From CAYWWY01 sp964462525 (GTDB taxonomy: Bacteria > Thermotogota > Thermotogae > MWEM01), in contig CAYWWY010000001.1 in the NCBI GenBank assembly GCA_964462525.1, positions 248,001 through 312,000 on the forward strand: DNA of 64,000 nucleotides, read 5' to 3'. The notes beneath the pieces are model-generated. The model saw only the letters and a program-made list of their open reading frames with translations, searched no databases and had not been told where the DNA came from. Within the stretch, counting starts at the first letter, position 1, and every line of letters starts with the position of its first letter. Of this stretch, positions 7,174 through 15,760 are shown one piece after another. The position numbers were made by a program, and so were the translations under genes.

Positions 7174-9787
7174 ACAAGAGGCGCTCCAACTCTTTTTGTA
7201 ATTGAGCGATCTTTTTTGGGGACTTGCCCCCTGCTTGGGCAAAATCGGGTTTTCCTCCCCCGTTTCCATCCAGATACTGCGCTATGATTCTGATCGTCTT
7301 TCCAGCGTGGATTCCTTGAGCAACGAGATCCTGAGATACCTTCACAGCAATATGAACTTGTTCTTCTGCAACATTCATGATAATGGCAACACCCGATTGA
7401 AGGTTTGCAACGATCCGATCCGCGAGTTCTCGGATTACTTGCGCATCTAAATCATAAACGGTTGCAGGAACCACAGGAATATCTCCAACGATAATCCTCT
7501 GGTTCACCCGCTGTGGAATTTCCATAAAAGTTAGCTTTTGTTGCATACTCATATTCTGTTTCTTAAGCTCTTGTTGCGTGCTGATAATCTCTTTGCAGCG
7601 AGCCAATAGATGGTCGGAATCGGACTGCAGAATATCCGAAGCTGCGCGAATTAATACACGTTGTTCTCGATAGCTTTGTAAAACTACCTCTCCTGTAACT
7701 GCTTCAATTCTGCGGATCCCCGAAGCGACTGCAGATTCGGATTGAATAACAAAGCTTCCGATTTCACCGGTGTTTCGGACATGGGTTCCACCACAGAGCT
7801 CTTGAGATCCAGATCTGACACGAACCACTCGGACATCTGAACCATACCGTTCTTCAAAAAGCCCAATCGCTCCTGATTCTTTGGCTTGTGAAAACGTCAT
7901 CAGATCAGTGGTCACATCCTCCGCTGCCATAATCAACCTATTGACCTTCTCTTCAATCTCATGAACTTCCTCAGTGGCCAAGGGCTTGTAATGAGTAAAA
8001 TCAAAACGCAAACGATCTGGGCCCACCCATGATCCTGATTGGCGTACATGCCCGCCCAGTATTTCCCGAAGCGTTGCATGGAGCAAGTGAGTGGCTGTAT
8101 GGTTGCGTTGAACTGCTAAACGTCGCTTCCGATCAACGGAAAGACTCACTTTGCCTCCTCGGGCAATCGTTCCGGATCGAACCACGATTTTGTGAACAAT
8201 TAGGTCATGACAAGGACTGAATACATGGATGACTTCTGCTGTAAATCCTGAGCTTTCAACCGATCCTAAATCGGATACTTGACCTCCTTTTTCTGGATAA
8301 AAAGGGGACTTATCAACAATCACTTCGGCATATTGCCCCCGGGTAATCGATTGAACCGAATCTCCATCCGCAAACAATTCCAACAACGTTGACTCTGAAG
8401 AAAGGGAGTCATATCCAATAAACTCTGTAGCTCCATGAATCACAGCTGCATGATCATATATGGGGTCGAAATCACCAAATGATTTGTCTCCCCGTGAGGC
8501 GCGTGCTTGCACCTTCTGTTCTTCCATCAATCGGTGGAATCCTTCCCAATCCATTGATTGTCCCTTTTCTTTTAATACTTCCTCAACTACTTCAACAGGA
8601 AATCCAAATGTATCATAGAGCCGAAAGATATCTGCAGAAGAAAGCATTGGTTTCGATCGGAAAAGCTCGTCAATCATGATTAAGCCGTCAGACATTGTTT
8701 TCAAAAATCGTTCTTCCTCATTTTGTACAATCGCGCGGATGAGATCCCTTTTTTCTTTTAGCTCCGGGTATTCATGATGCATCACATCAATCACTGAAGG
8801 GACAATTCGATGAAGAAAGGGGTTCTGCACACCTTGGACCCATCCAAATCGCATCGCACGGCGAATAATCCGTTTAAGAACATATCCTCGCCCCTCATTT
8901 GAGGGCAGAACACCATCTGCGATTAGGAATGTAGCTGAACGAACATGATCCGAAATTACTCTTAATGCCACATCGGAATCATCGGATGCTCCATAGGTTT
9001 TTTGAATTAATTCTTGAGCCATTTCCATGATCGGATGAAACAAATCCGTTTCGAAGTTGGAAGATACCCCTTGAAGCACCGAAGCAATCCGGTCTAGTCC
9101 TGCACCAGTATCTATGTTTTTCTTTGCAAGGGGAGTGATGATTCCTTGTTCATCCTGGTTTAGTCCCGTGAAGACGAGGTTCCAGATTTCAAGATAACGG
9201 CCACAATCACAAGCAGGGCTACAATGATCTGGGTCTGAACACTGGATGCCCTCTCCTCTGTCGAAGAAGATCTCGGAATCCGGTCCGCATGGCCCGGCCG
9301 GACCGACAGGACCCCAAAAGTTATCCTTCTTTCCCAATCGCACAATTTTGGATGAAGACAATCCTATATCGTGCCGCCAAATCTCGTATGCGTCTTCATC
9401 TTCTTCGTAAATGGATACACAAAGCATTCCCTCAGGGATATCCAGTACATTCGTGACATATTCCCAAGCCCAAAGAATCGTTTCTTTCACATAGTAATCT
9501 CCAAAGGAAAAGTTCCCAAGCATCTCAAAAAAAGTATGATGCCGAGGAGTATATCCAACCTGTTCAATATCAACAGTTCGGACACACTTTTGACAGGTGA
9601 CAATCCTGGGGTAAGGGGCTGATTGCTTTCCCCAGAAAACGGGTTTAAAGGGAACCATTCCTGCAACAGTAAAGAGAAGCTGCGGATCCTGTGGGACTAA
9701 AGAAGCGCTCGGTAAACGTTTATGATCTCTCTCTTCAAAAAAACGAAAGAAGCTTTCTCGGATCTGGTGTCCGGTCATCGCACGCAT
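7154..9787 (-). CDS. alaS: alanyl-tRNA synthetase
   Basis: Charges tRNA-Ala. It shows the class II aminoacylation domain (TVAGMVPFKPVF, QKCVRTVDIEQVG, HTFFEMLGNFSFGDYY), the editing domain with HTATHLLH and ELCGGTHV, and a C-terminal oligomerisation domain, 877 residues in all. The ATG at 9802 lies in the ribosome binding site itself; GGAGGG at 9799-9794 points to the ATG at 9787. It lies just downstream of cdsA in the frr operon. No T-box leader is present. Confidence 0.97.
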   Translation of the reverse strand: MRAMTGHQIRESFFRFFEERDHKRLPSASLVPQDPQLLFTVAGMVPFKPVFWGKQSAPYPRIVTCQKCVRTVDIEQVGYTPRHHTFFEMLGNFSFGDYYVKETILWAWEYVTNVLDIPEGMLCVSIYEEDEDAYEIWRHDIGLSSSKIVRLGKKDNFWGPVGPAGPCGPDSEIFFDRGEGIQCSDPDHCSPACDCGRYLEIWNLVFTGLNQDEQGIITPLAKKNIDTGAGLDRIASVLQGVSSNFETDLFHPIMEMAQELIQKTYGASDDSDVALRVISDHVRSATFLIADGVLPSNEGRGYVLKRIIRRAMRFGWVQGVQNPFLHRIVPSVIDVMHHEYPELKEKRDLIRAIVQNEEERFLKTMSDGLIMIDELFRSKPMLSSADIFRLYDTFGFPVEVVEEVLKEKGQSMDWEGFHRLMEEQKVQARASRGDKSFGDFDPIYDHAAVIHGATEFIGYDSLSSESTLLELFADGDSVQSITRGQYAEVIVDKSPFYPEKGGQVSDLGSVESSGFTAEVIHVFSPCHDLIVHKIVVRSGTIARGGKVSLSVDRKRRLAVQRNHTATHLLHATLREILGGHVRQSGSWVGPDRLRFDFTHYKPLATEEVHEIEEKVNRLIMAAEDVTTDLMTFSQAKESGAIGLFEERYGSDVRVVRVRSGSQELCGGTHVRNTGEIGSFVIQSESAVASGIRRIEAVTGEVVLQSYREQRVLIRAASDILQSDSDHLLARCKEIISTQQELKKQNMSMQQKLTFMEIPQRVNQRIIVGDIPVVPATVYDLDAQVIRELADRIVANLQSGVAIIMNVAEEQVHIAVKVSQDLVAQGIHAGKTIRIIAQYLDGNGGGKPDFAQAGGKSPKKIAQLQKELERLLYELWIQ

Positions 9788-9807
9788 GACCAATCCCTCC
9801 ATTTTTT

Positions 9808-10644
9808 TTAATTTCCGTGGAAGATTTTTAACAGGATTATGTATACCGGGATGGTGAAAAGCAGGGAATCGATCCGATCCAAAATTCCTCCATGACCTGG
9901 GAGTATGCTCCCCGCGTCTTTTTGGCTGTAGTATCGTTTCAACACAGACTCAAAAAGATCACCAAACGTTGCAGACAGTGCTAGAAGAATGCAGAACCAA
10001 AATATGTGGGGCACACTCATTACTTTGCGGCTGATGCCTGTCACAATCGCATCATAGACAAGAATGCAAAGAAAGGAAACAACAAACCCACCAATCACAC
10101 CTTCAACTGTCTTTTTGGGGCTAATTGAGGGGATTAATTTGCGCCTTCCAAAACGACTACCGGCAAAAAAGGCCCCTGTATCAAAAAACCATACACACGT
10201 GAGTGTGAGTAAGGCGTGTTCCCAACCATAAAACCAGTAAATATACTGCATAAGACCCAGATTGAAGGCAATATAAAAAAGACCAAAAAACCCTTGTTGA
10301 ATCTGACTGTGGATTAAGGATGGATCTCTCTTGATCACCATGCCCAAAGACATCATAAGGCAGAAGCCAAAGCTGAGTATGATCATAAACCAATAGGGAT
10401 AAGAAATCAAAAACCCCATGGTTATGGTTAGCAAAGGGAAAATGAGCGCAAAGAGTATCGAACGAATGACTGGCGTATGGCTGGGAAGAATCATTCGAAC
10501 AAACTCAAGACCTGCGATATAGGAAGCTAAGGCAACAAGTGCCATCAACGCTGGATAGCTGACGAAAAAGCTGATCACGATTGGTACACCAATTGCGCTT
10601 GATATAATTCTACGAAAAATCTCTTTTTTTGAAGGAAGTCCCAT
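9808..10644 (-). CDS. cdsA: phosphatidate cytidylyltransferase
   Basis: Makes CDP-diacylglycerol from phosphatidate and CTP, the entry to phospholipid head-group synthesis, in the inner membrane. 278 residues with seven or eight hydrophobic segments. The C-terminus contains the full family signature: SVLKRYYSQKDAGS, then LPGHGGILDRID. The start overlaps the uppS end by 35 bases, and the uppS-cdsA order is typical of bacteria. Confidence 0.95.
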   Translation of the reverse strand: MGLPSKKEIFRRIISSAIGVPIVISFFVSYPALMALVALASYIAGLEFVRMILPSHTPVIRSILFALIFPLLTITMGFLISYPYWFMIILSFGFCLMMSLGMVIKRDPSLIHSQIQQGFFGLFYIAFNLGLMQYIYWFYGWEHALLTLTCVWFFDTGAFFAGSRFGRRKLIPSISPKKTVEGVIGGFVVSFLCILVYDAIVTGISRKVMSVPHIFWFCILLALSATFGDLFESVLKRYYSQKDAGSILPGHGGILDRIDSLLFTIPVYIILLKIFHGN

Positions 10645-11347
10645 AGTCGTCTACTCCGCCAAATCTTCGATGTCGCGATGCATATGATTCCAAAGCTTCT
10701 TCCAAATGAGCTTTGCCAAACTCGGGCCAGAGGGTTGGCGTAAAATAGAGCTCAGCATAAGCCATCTGCCATAGGAGAAAATTGCTTATCCGTTGTTCCC
10801 CTGATGTTCGAATGATCAGATCTGGATCAGGAATATCGGGATGATACAAAAAACGACGCAACATTTCTGAACTCTCCCGTTCAAGCCCATCCAAATCTTT
10901 ATCCTTGAAGTATCGACAGGCTTTGATCACTGCATCCCAAATCTCTTGCCGTCCACCATAGTTAACAGCAATAATCATATCTAGACGGTCTTGCCTGGTT
11001 GACTTTTTTTCGATCCTTTCCATCGTCTCGAAAACAGTTTTGGGCAAATTGCCTTTCTGTCCTGTAAACCGAATTCGAACTCCTTTTTCGATCATTTCAT
11101 CCGATTTTTCAGTCAAGTATTGGAGGAGGATTTGAAACAATAGACAAACTTCTTCTTCTGGACGCCCCCAGTTTTCTGCTGAAAAAGCAAACAGTGTTAC
11201 AAATCGGATTCCTAGATCCGCGCATAAACGAACCATGGACTCAGCAACTGCAGCACCCGCATAATGCCCTTGAGACCGTTTCATTCCTTGTTGCTGGGCC
11301 CATCTACCGTTTCCATCCATGATAAACCCAATATGTTGAGGGATCAC
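10610..11347 (-). CDS. uppS: isoprenyl (undecaprenyl) diphosphate synthase
   Basis: cis-Prenyltransferase that makes the lipid carrier for peptidoglycan and other surface polymers. The N-terminal HIGFIMDGNGRWA with catalytic Asp, TLFAFSAENWGRP and the C-terminal DLIIRTSGEQRISNF are diagnostic. 245 residues. It begins at a GTG that overlaps the frr stop (GTGA). Confidence 0.96.
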   Translation of the reverse strand: MIPQHIGFIMDGNGRWAQQQGMKRSQGHYAGAAVAESMVRLCADLGIRFVTLFAFSAENWGRPEEEVCLLFQILLQYLTEKSDEMIEKGVRIRFTGQKGNLPKTVFETMERIEKKSTRQDRLDMIIAVNYGGRQEIWDAVIKACRYFKDKDLDGLERESSEMLRRFLYHPDIPDPDLIIRTSGEQRISNFLLWQMAYAELYFTPTLWPEFGKAHLEEALESYASRHRRFGGVDDYGTSFKKRDFS

Positions 11348-11898
11348 ACTTCAATAATCTCCTTTTCCTTCTCTTCATATAATCGATCCATTGCGAGAAT
11401 GTGATCGTCTGTAATTTTTTGAATCTCGCCTTCAATCCGTTTTGCGTCATCTTCAGGGAGATCTCCATTTTTCTGGTCTTCTTTGATTTCTTTGATCACA
11501 TCCCGTCTGATGTTCCGAATGGCTATCTTTCCCTGTTCCGCTTGGTCTTTGGCCATCTTAGCGAGCTTCTTTTTCTGTTCACCCGTTGGGGGAGGGAAGT
11601 TCAATCGAATTGCGTTTCCGTCATTGACAGGCGTTAAACCCAAATCAGAAGCCAATATAGCTTTCTCGAGTGTTTTAAGTATCTGTTTTTCCCATGGTCG
11701 GATGACAAGCATTCGGTTTTCTACCGATATGTTTGCCGTTTGGGGAATTGGAGTAGGCGCCCCATAGTATTCAATATGGACTGAGTCCAGTAAAGCTGGG
11801 CTTGGTCTGCCGGTGCGTATGTGTTTCAAATCTTCATCGATTTTGCCAACGGCTTTCTGCATCTTTTCTTTCGCTACCTTTTCATATTGAGTCATCAT
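11344..11898 (-). CDS. frr: ribosome recycling factor
   Basis: Splits post-termination ribosomes together with EF-G. 184 residues with the family blocks IRTGRPSPALLDS, YYGAPTPIPQ, VRPWEK-like IRPWEK, and NGNAIRLNFPPPT-like DGNAIRLNFPPPT. The frame opens further upstream, but GAGAGGAGG lies just before the ATGATG at 11898-11893, and this start gives the normal length. First gene of the frr-uppS-cdsA-alaS operon. Confidence 0.96.
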   Translation of the reverse strand: MMTQYEKVAKEKMQKAVGKIDEDLKHIRTGRPSPALLDSVHIEYYGAPTPIPQTANISVENRMLVIRPWEKQILKTLEKAILASDLGLTPVNDGNAIRLNFPPPTGEQKKKLAKMAKDQAEQGKIAIRNIRRDVIKEIKEDQKNGDLPEDDAKRIEGEIQKITDDHILAMDRLYEEKEKEIIEV

Positions 11899-11932
11899 AC
11901 ATCCTCCTCTCATGGAATTCATTTGGCAGGAT

Positions 11933-11941
11933 ATTATAGCA
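11933..11941 (-). promoter_or_regulatory. extended -10 promoter for frr operon
   Basis: TGCTATAAT on the minus strand, about 35 bases upstream of the frr start. No good -35 box is present. It is divergent from the promoter of the CpdB-type nucleotidase gene. Confidence 0.6.
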
Positions 11942-12023
11942 TATTCGCGAGAAAAGACCACCTTTGGCTTTTGAGGAAGTGCGCGGTGAGTTATTGAAAA
12001 GAAAACAGTTTGCCCATCAGACG

Positions 12024-12032
12024 TGGTATAAT
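12024..12032 (+). promoter_or_regulatory. extended -10 promoter for the CpdB-type gene
   Basis: TGGTATAAT on the plus strand with no matching -35. It predicts a start near 12039 and an untranslated leader of about 110 bases before the ATG at 12150. This makes starts upstream of 12039 in the same frame impossible. Confidence 0.6.
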
Positions 12033-12149
12033 CTTAGTGGCCTCGGATCGAGTTTTCTATTATTCCCTCGGAAGGAGGTGTCCGGTAGAAACGAAAGAAA
12101 AGAGCTTCATCAATCACTATCCTGTACCACAAAAAAAAGGAGGGATTTG

Positions 12150-14072
12150 ATGACAAACGGTAGAAGAAGTGTATGGGTATTCGTTTTGGTCATGATTCTT
12201 GCCATTTCTACGGTTTCATTCTCAGGAACGGGGAAAACTCAACATCAGCTTATCATAATGGGCACTACAGATATGCACCAATACATTATGCCCTGGGATT
12301 ATATGGGCGATCAACCCAACGAAAGGGTAGGGCTTACCAAAATATATACCCTAATCGAAGAGGTACGCCGGAATTTTCCAAATACCTTGTTGTTCGATAC
12401 GGGTGATTTGATACAAGGTAGCCTCGTTGGGGATTATGAAGCTGAAGTCAAACCGTTGGAAGGCTTTCAGTTTCAAGCGATCATCCGGGCATACAACGCT
12501 ATGGGATACGATGCTGTAACAGTAGGGAATCATGAAACCACCGATTTTGGATTGGATTTCTTCTATCGCGCCCAAAAGAATTCCCTTTTCTCATGGATTT
12601 CAGCAAACATCCGAATGGTGGACAACCCAAATGAATTCTTAGTCGATCCATACGTGATTCTCCGTAGGCAAATCGACGGGATTCCTATCCGTATAGGGGT
12701 AATTGGGTTCACTCCCCCTCAAATAATCAATTGGGGAAGAAGGCATTTGGAAGGGAACGTGTTCACCCAAGATATCCTCAAGCAAGCAGAAGTGTATATT
12801 CCTTTTCTGAGAGACCATACGGATTTGGTTGTTGTCGTTTCACATACTGGGCTTTCGACTCACCCCATAGAATCGCAAATCGCCAGGGAAAATCCGGGAT
12901 ATTACCTGGCTCAAATTCAAGGAGTGGACGCTCTTATCTTAGGACATGATCATACCGAATTTCCTGGCGCTTTGGAAGGAATTCCCGGAGTCGATAATGA
13001 ACGTGGCTTAATCCATGGAGTACCCGCGATTCTTCCTGGCTCTTGGGGTTCGCATTTGGGTGTAATCCATCTTGATCTTAGCTACGATTGGAATACAGGT
13101 GCTTGGGAAGTTTTGAGCGGTCGCTCAGAGTTACTTCCCGTAACCGCTGAGGTTGCATCCCATCCTCGAATCGAAGCCATTGTCGAAGCGAGACATCTTG
13201 AAACCATTCAATACGTACGCACACCGATTGGCTGGACAGATACTGAAATCACCTCGTATTTTTCCCGCATAATGGATAATCCCGTTACCCAAATAGTCAA
13301 CGAAGCGCAAATCGCTTGGGCTATGCGGGAGTTCAGTGGATCAGAATACGAAGGGATTCCGATTCTAAGCGCAGCAGCACCGTTCATTGCAGGAAGACAA
13401 GGGCCTGGATATTTTACACACGTTTTTGGAGATATTACCATTGGTTCAATCACCGATATTTATATTTATCCCAATACAATCTACGTTGCAAAGTTGAATG
13501 GAGCCCAGATTAAGGCTTGGTTGGAGGCCGCTGCGTATAATTTCAACCAGGTGGATCCCAGTATCACAACTCCGCAACACTTTATCAATTATGATTTCCG
13601 TGCGTATAACTTCGATGTGATTGAGGGAATCGAATATGCTTATGATATCACAAAATCCCCAATGAATCGGCTTGTATACGCAACCTTCGAGGACAAACCT
13701 TTGGATGAATCAATGGAATTTCTCATTGTTACCAACAATTATCGGGGAAGCGGAGGGGGGAACTTCCCTTATGTTGCTGATAATATCATCCTTGCTACCA
13801 CAGAAATCAATCGTGAAGCCATTATCCGTTACATCCAATCGGAAGGAGAGATCGATCCGGCACCAACCAACAACTGGCACATCCTTCCCATAGAAACTGC
13901 TGGCCCTTTGCTTTATCGTTCATCACCGCAAGGAGTCGGTTATATAGACAGAATGGGGATTCAAGGGGTGAATCTCCTCGAAGTTGATGAAGCTGGATGG
14001 GGTATATATGAGGTTGACCTTTTCGTCCTTACAGAATACCTAACAAAAGGAGCTTTGGTGAACAGCCACTAA
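12150..14072 (+). CDS. exported 2',3'-cyclic-nucleotide 2'-phosphodiesterase/3'-nucleotidase-like protein
   Basis: 640 residues. An N-terminal signal peptide (WVFVLVMILAIS core) is followed by a calcineurin-like metallophosphatase domain: GTTDMH, FDTGDLIQGS, VGNHETTDFG, VVSHTG and GHDHTEFPG supply the metal ligands. The C-terminal 5'-nucleotidase domain contains LNGAQIKAWLEAAA and NNYRGSGGGNFPYV, the latter typical of CpdB rather than UshA. It probably scavenges nucleotides outside the inner membrane. The ATG at 12150 is chosen because of AGGAGGG seven bases upstream and because the promoter lies inside the longer open frame. A terminator follows. Confidence 0.88.
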   Translation: MTNGRRSVWVFVLVMILAISTVSFSGTGKTQHQLIIMGTTDMHQYIMPWDYMGDQPNERVGLTKIYTLIEEVRRNFPNTLLFDTGDLIQGSLVGDYEAEVKPLEGFQFQAIIRAYNAMGYDAVTVGNHETTDFGLDFFYRAQKNSLFSWISANIRMVDNPNEFLVDPYVILRRQIDGIPIRIGVIGFTPPQIINWGRRHLEGNVFTQDILKQAEVYIPFLRDHTDLVVVVSHTGLSTHPIESQIARENPGYYLAQIQGVDALILGHDHTEFPGALEGIPGVDNERGLIHGVPAILPGSWGSHLGVIHLDLSYDWNTGAWEVLSGRSELLPVTAEVASHPRIEAIVEARHLETIQYVRTPIGWTDTEITSYFSRIMDNPVTQIVNEAQIAWAMREFSGSEYEGIPILSAAAPFIAGRQGPGYFTHVFGDITIGSITDIYIYPNTIYVAKLNGAQIKAWLEAAAYNFNQVDPSITTPQHFINYDFRAYNFDVIEGIEYAYDITKSPMNRLVYATFEDKPLDESMEFLIVTNNYRGSGGGNFPYVADNIILATTEINREAIIRYIQSEGEIDPAPTNNWHILPIETAGPLLYRSSPQGVGYIDRMGIQGVNLLEVDEAGWGIYEVDLFVLTEYLTKGALVNSH

Positions 14073-14123
14073 CGATCCCGTCCAAAGGTTTCGAACCATT
14101 TTCTCATCTATATCATTCTTTCC

Positions 14124-14162
14124 AAAAAAGGAAAGCATCCTCTGCGGAGCTTTCCTTTTTTT
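14124..14162 (+). terminator. intrinsic terminator of the CpdB-type gene
   Basis: GGAAAGC (14130-14136) pairs with GCTTTCC (14149-14155) and is followed by a run of T. The flanking A-run lets it also act weakly on the other strand. Confidence 0.85.
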
Positions 14163-14213
14163 CAGCCAATTGTTAATATAATGGTTCAAGGGATTCTTTT
14201 GAACCCACTGGCT

Positions 14214-14242
14214 TTGACAATGTCGGTTTGATCATGTATAAT
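14214..14242 (+). promoter_or_regulatory. consensus sigma-70 promoter for the glutamate aminomutase gene
   Basis: TTGACA (14214-14219) and TATAAT (14237-14242) are separated by exactly 17 bases, a perfect consensus and the best promoter in the window. The predicted start near 14249 leaves a 5' leader of about 188 bases. Confidence 0.85.
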
Positions 14243-14248
14243 AGTAAG

Positions 14249-14436
14249 GCACACGAATGATTGAGATCCGATTTCCTGCTTCTCGCAATGCTTAGCCATA
14301 TCTCTCCTTTCATACTCCTCAGAAAACAAGCGTCGCAATGATGAGGCTTCTGGATGGCGATACAGCCAATGGAACTTAATTGGTGCGAATCGTGGGAATC
14401 GATCCAATATTCTTTTTTCTCTGAAAGGAGGCATTC
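14249..14436 (+). ncRNA. candidate structured leader RNA (riboswitch-like) upstream of glutamate 2,3-aminomutase
   Basis: The ends of the leader can pair. 14260-14263 pairs with 14405-14408, 14265-14268 with 14401-14404, and 14270-14276 with 14394-14400 (one U-G), giving about 15 bp with two one-base bulges. Inside this helix lie GCCAT(14295)/ATGGC(14354), CCTCA(14317)/TGAGG(14342) and CCAAT(14366)/ATTGG(14379). The 3' strand of the closing helix runs into a U-rich stretch (14410-14419) and then the ribosome binding site AAGGAGG. This resembles a ligand-sensing leader, but I could not match it to a known class. With no other gene here, this explains the 14073-14436 interval. Confidence 0.5.
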
Positions 14437-15681
14437 ATGGAACCATCAAGGAAGATTTCTCTAGCCCGTTCTGAAGAACTGAAGCATTACGTGGATGACT
14501 ATCAAACTACAAAACAGAAGATCCCGTTAGGCCTGGATATGGGCCATTCCTTAAAACAAAAAAAAGCAAAGGTAATGGAAGTGTTGGGTGCAAATCCAGA
14601 GGATTGGGAAGATCATCGTTGGCAACTCTCTCAACGGATTAGTGATGTTAACACCCTATCCAAAATCATCCCGCTAACGGATCGAGAGTATAACGCAATC
14701 CAAGAAGTCGAAAAACAGTACCGTTGGGCCATATCTCCATACTATGCTTCTTTAATGGATCCAGAAAATCATGCTGATCCAGTTCGGATGCAGGCTGTAC
14801 CAAGAATTTACGAGGTACAGATAGAAAGAGGCAAAGAAGATCCAATGGCGGAAGAGTACACCAACCCCGCCGGGTGCATTACTCGAAGGTATCCCGACCG
14901 TTTGATTATGAACGTAACAAATGAGTGTGCGATGTTCTGTCGCCACTGCCAAAGAAGAAGGAATTTCGGAGAACACGACCTTCCCCAAACACAAGAAATC
15001 TTGGAAGAATCGATCCGTTTTATCCAGGACAATAATGAAATTCGGGATGTTCTGATTACTGGAGGAGATCCACTTACGATGACGGATGACTATTTACAAT
15101 GGATCCTATCTCGAATCCGTGGGATTAATCATGTCGAAATCATTCGAATTGGGAGCCGAATTCCGGTAACCATGCCTCAAAGGATCACTCATTCCCTTGT
15201 CGAAATGCTGGCTCACTACAAACCTTTATTCGTGAACACGCAATTCAATCATCCCCAAGAGATCACCGAAGAATCCGAAAAAGCTTGTGGGCGATTAATT
15301 GACTCAGGGATCCCAATGGGAAATCAAGCTGTACTCTTAAACGGAATCAATAATGACAAACATGTTATGAAGCGGTTGAATCACGGACTCCTTCAGATCC
15401 GTGTCCTTCCATATTACATCTTCCACGCAAAAAAAGTAAAAGGAACCATCCATTTCAATACCTCTGTTGATGACGGCATAGAAATTATGGAATACCTAAG
15501 AGGATATACCTCTGGTTTAGCCATTCCCACCTACATTATCAACGCGCCTGGGGGAAATGGAAAAACACCCATCTTACCTGAATACATCATTTCTCGGGGT
15601 AGAAATTGGATCATGCTCCGCACTTGGGAAGGGAAGGTCTTCCGATACGAAAACTACCCAACTCAAACCCTCCAATACTAG
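14437..15681 (+). CDS. eam: glutamate 2,3-aminomutase (radical SAM, PLP)
   Basis: Interconverts L-glutamate and beta-glutamate, an osmolyte. It belongs to the KamA family. The radical-SAM cluster cysteines are at 164, 168 and 171 (CAMFCRHC), SAM-binding GGDPL follows, and the PLP lysine is at 376 in GGNGKTP. The two residues that hold the lysine side chain in lysine aminomutase (Asp293 and Asp330 in the Clostridium enzyme) are here Lys332 and Asn369, as reported for clostridial glutamate 2,3-aminomutase. 414 residues, ribosome binding site AAGGAGG. It is a single-gene unit with a strong promoter and a long leader. Confidence 0.85.
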   Translation: MEPSRKISLARSEELKHYVDDYQTTKQKIPLGLDMGHSLKQKKAKVMEVLGANPEDWEDHRWQLSQRISDVNTLSKIIPLTDREYNAIQEVEKQYRWAISPYYASLMDPENHADPVRMQAVPRIYEVQIERGKEDPMAEEYTNPAGCITRRYPDRLIMNVTNECAMFCRHCQRRRNFGEHDLPQTQEILEESIRFIQDNNEIRDVLITGGDPLTMTDDYLQWILSRIRGINHVEIIRIGSRIPVTMPQRITHSLVEMLAHYKPLFVNTQFNHPQEITEESEKACGRLIDSGIPMGNQAVLLNGINNDKHVMKRLNHGLLQIRVLPYYIFHAKKVKGTIHFNTSVDDGIEIMEYLRGYTSGLAIPTYIINAPGGNGKTPILPEYIISRGRNWIMLRTWEGKVFRYENYPTQTLQY

Positions 15682-15760
15682 AATCGTTTTAAGGGAATGA
15701 GTTCGGAAATAGTCTATGAATCGTCTGACCCGAATGACCTTTTCTTGTGTACCATAAGGA

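Noticed and set aside
9788..9802. ATG at 9802 as the alaS start
   Set aside because: It overlaps the GGAGGG ribosome binding site that serves the ATG at 9787.
14186..14434. Minus-strand ORF of 82 codons in the eam leader
   Set aside because: No ribosome binding site, no recognisable domain, and it lies opposite a promoter and structured leader.
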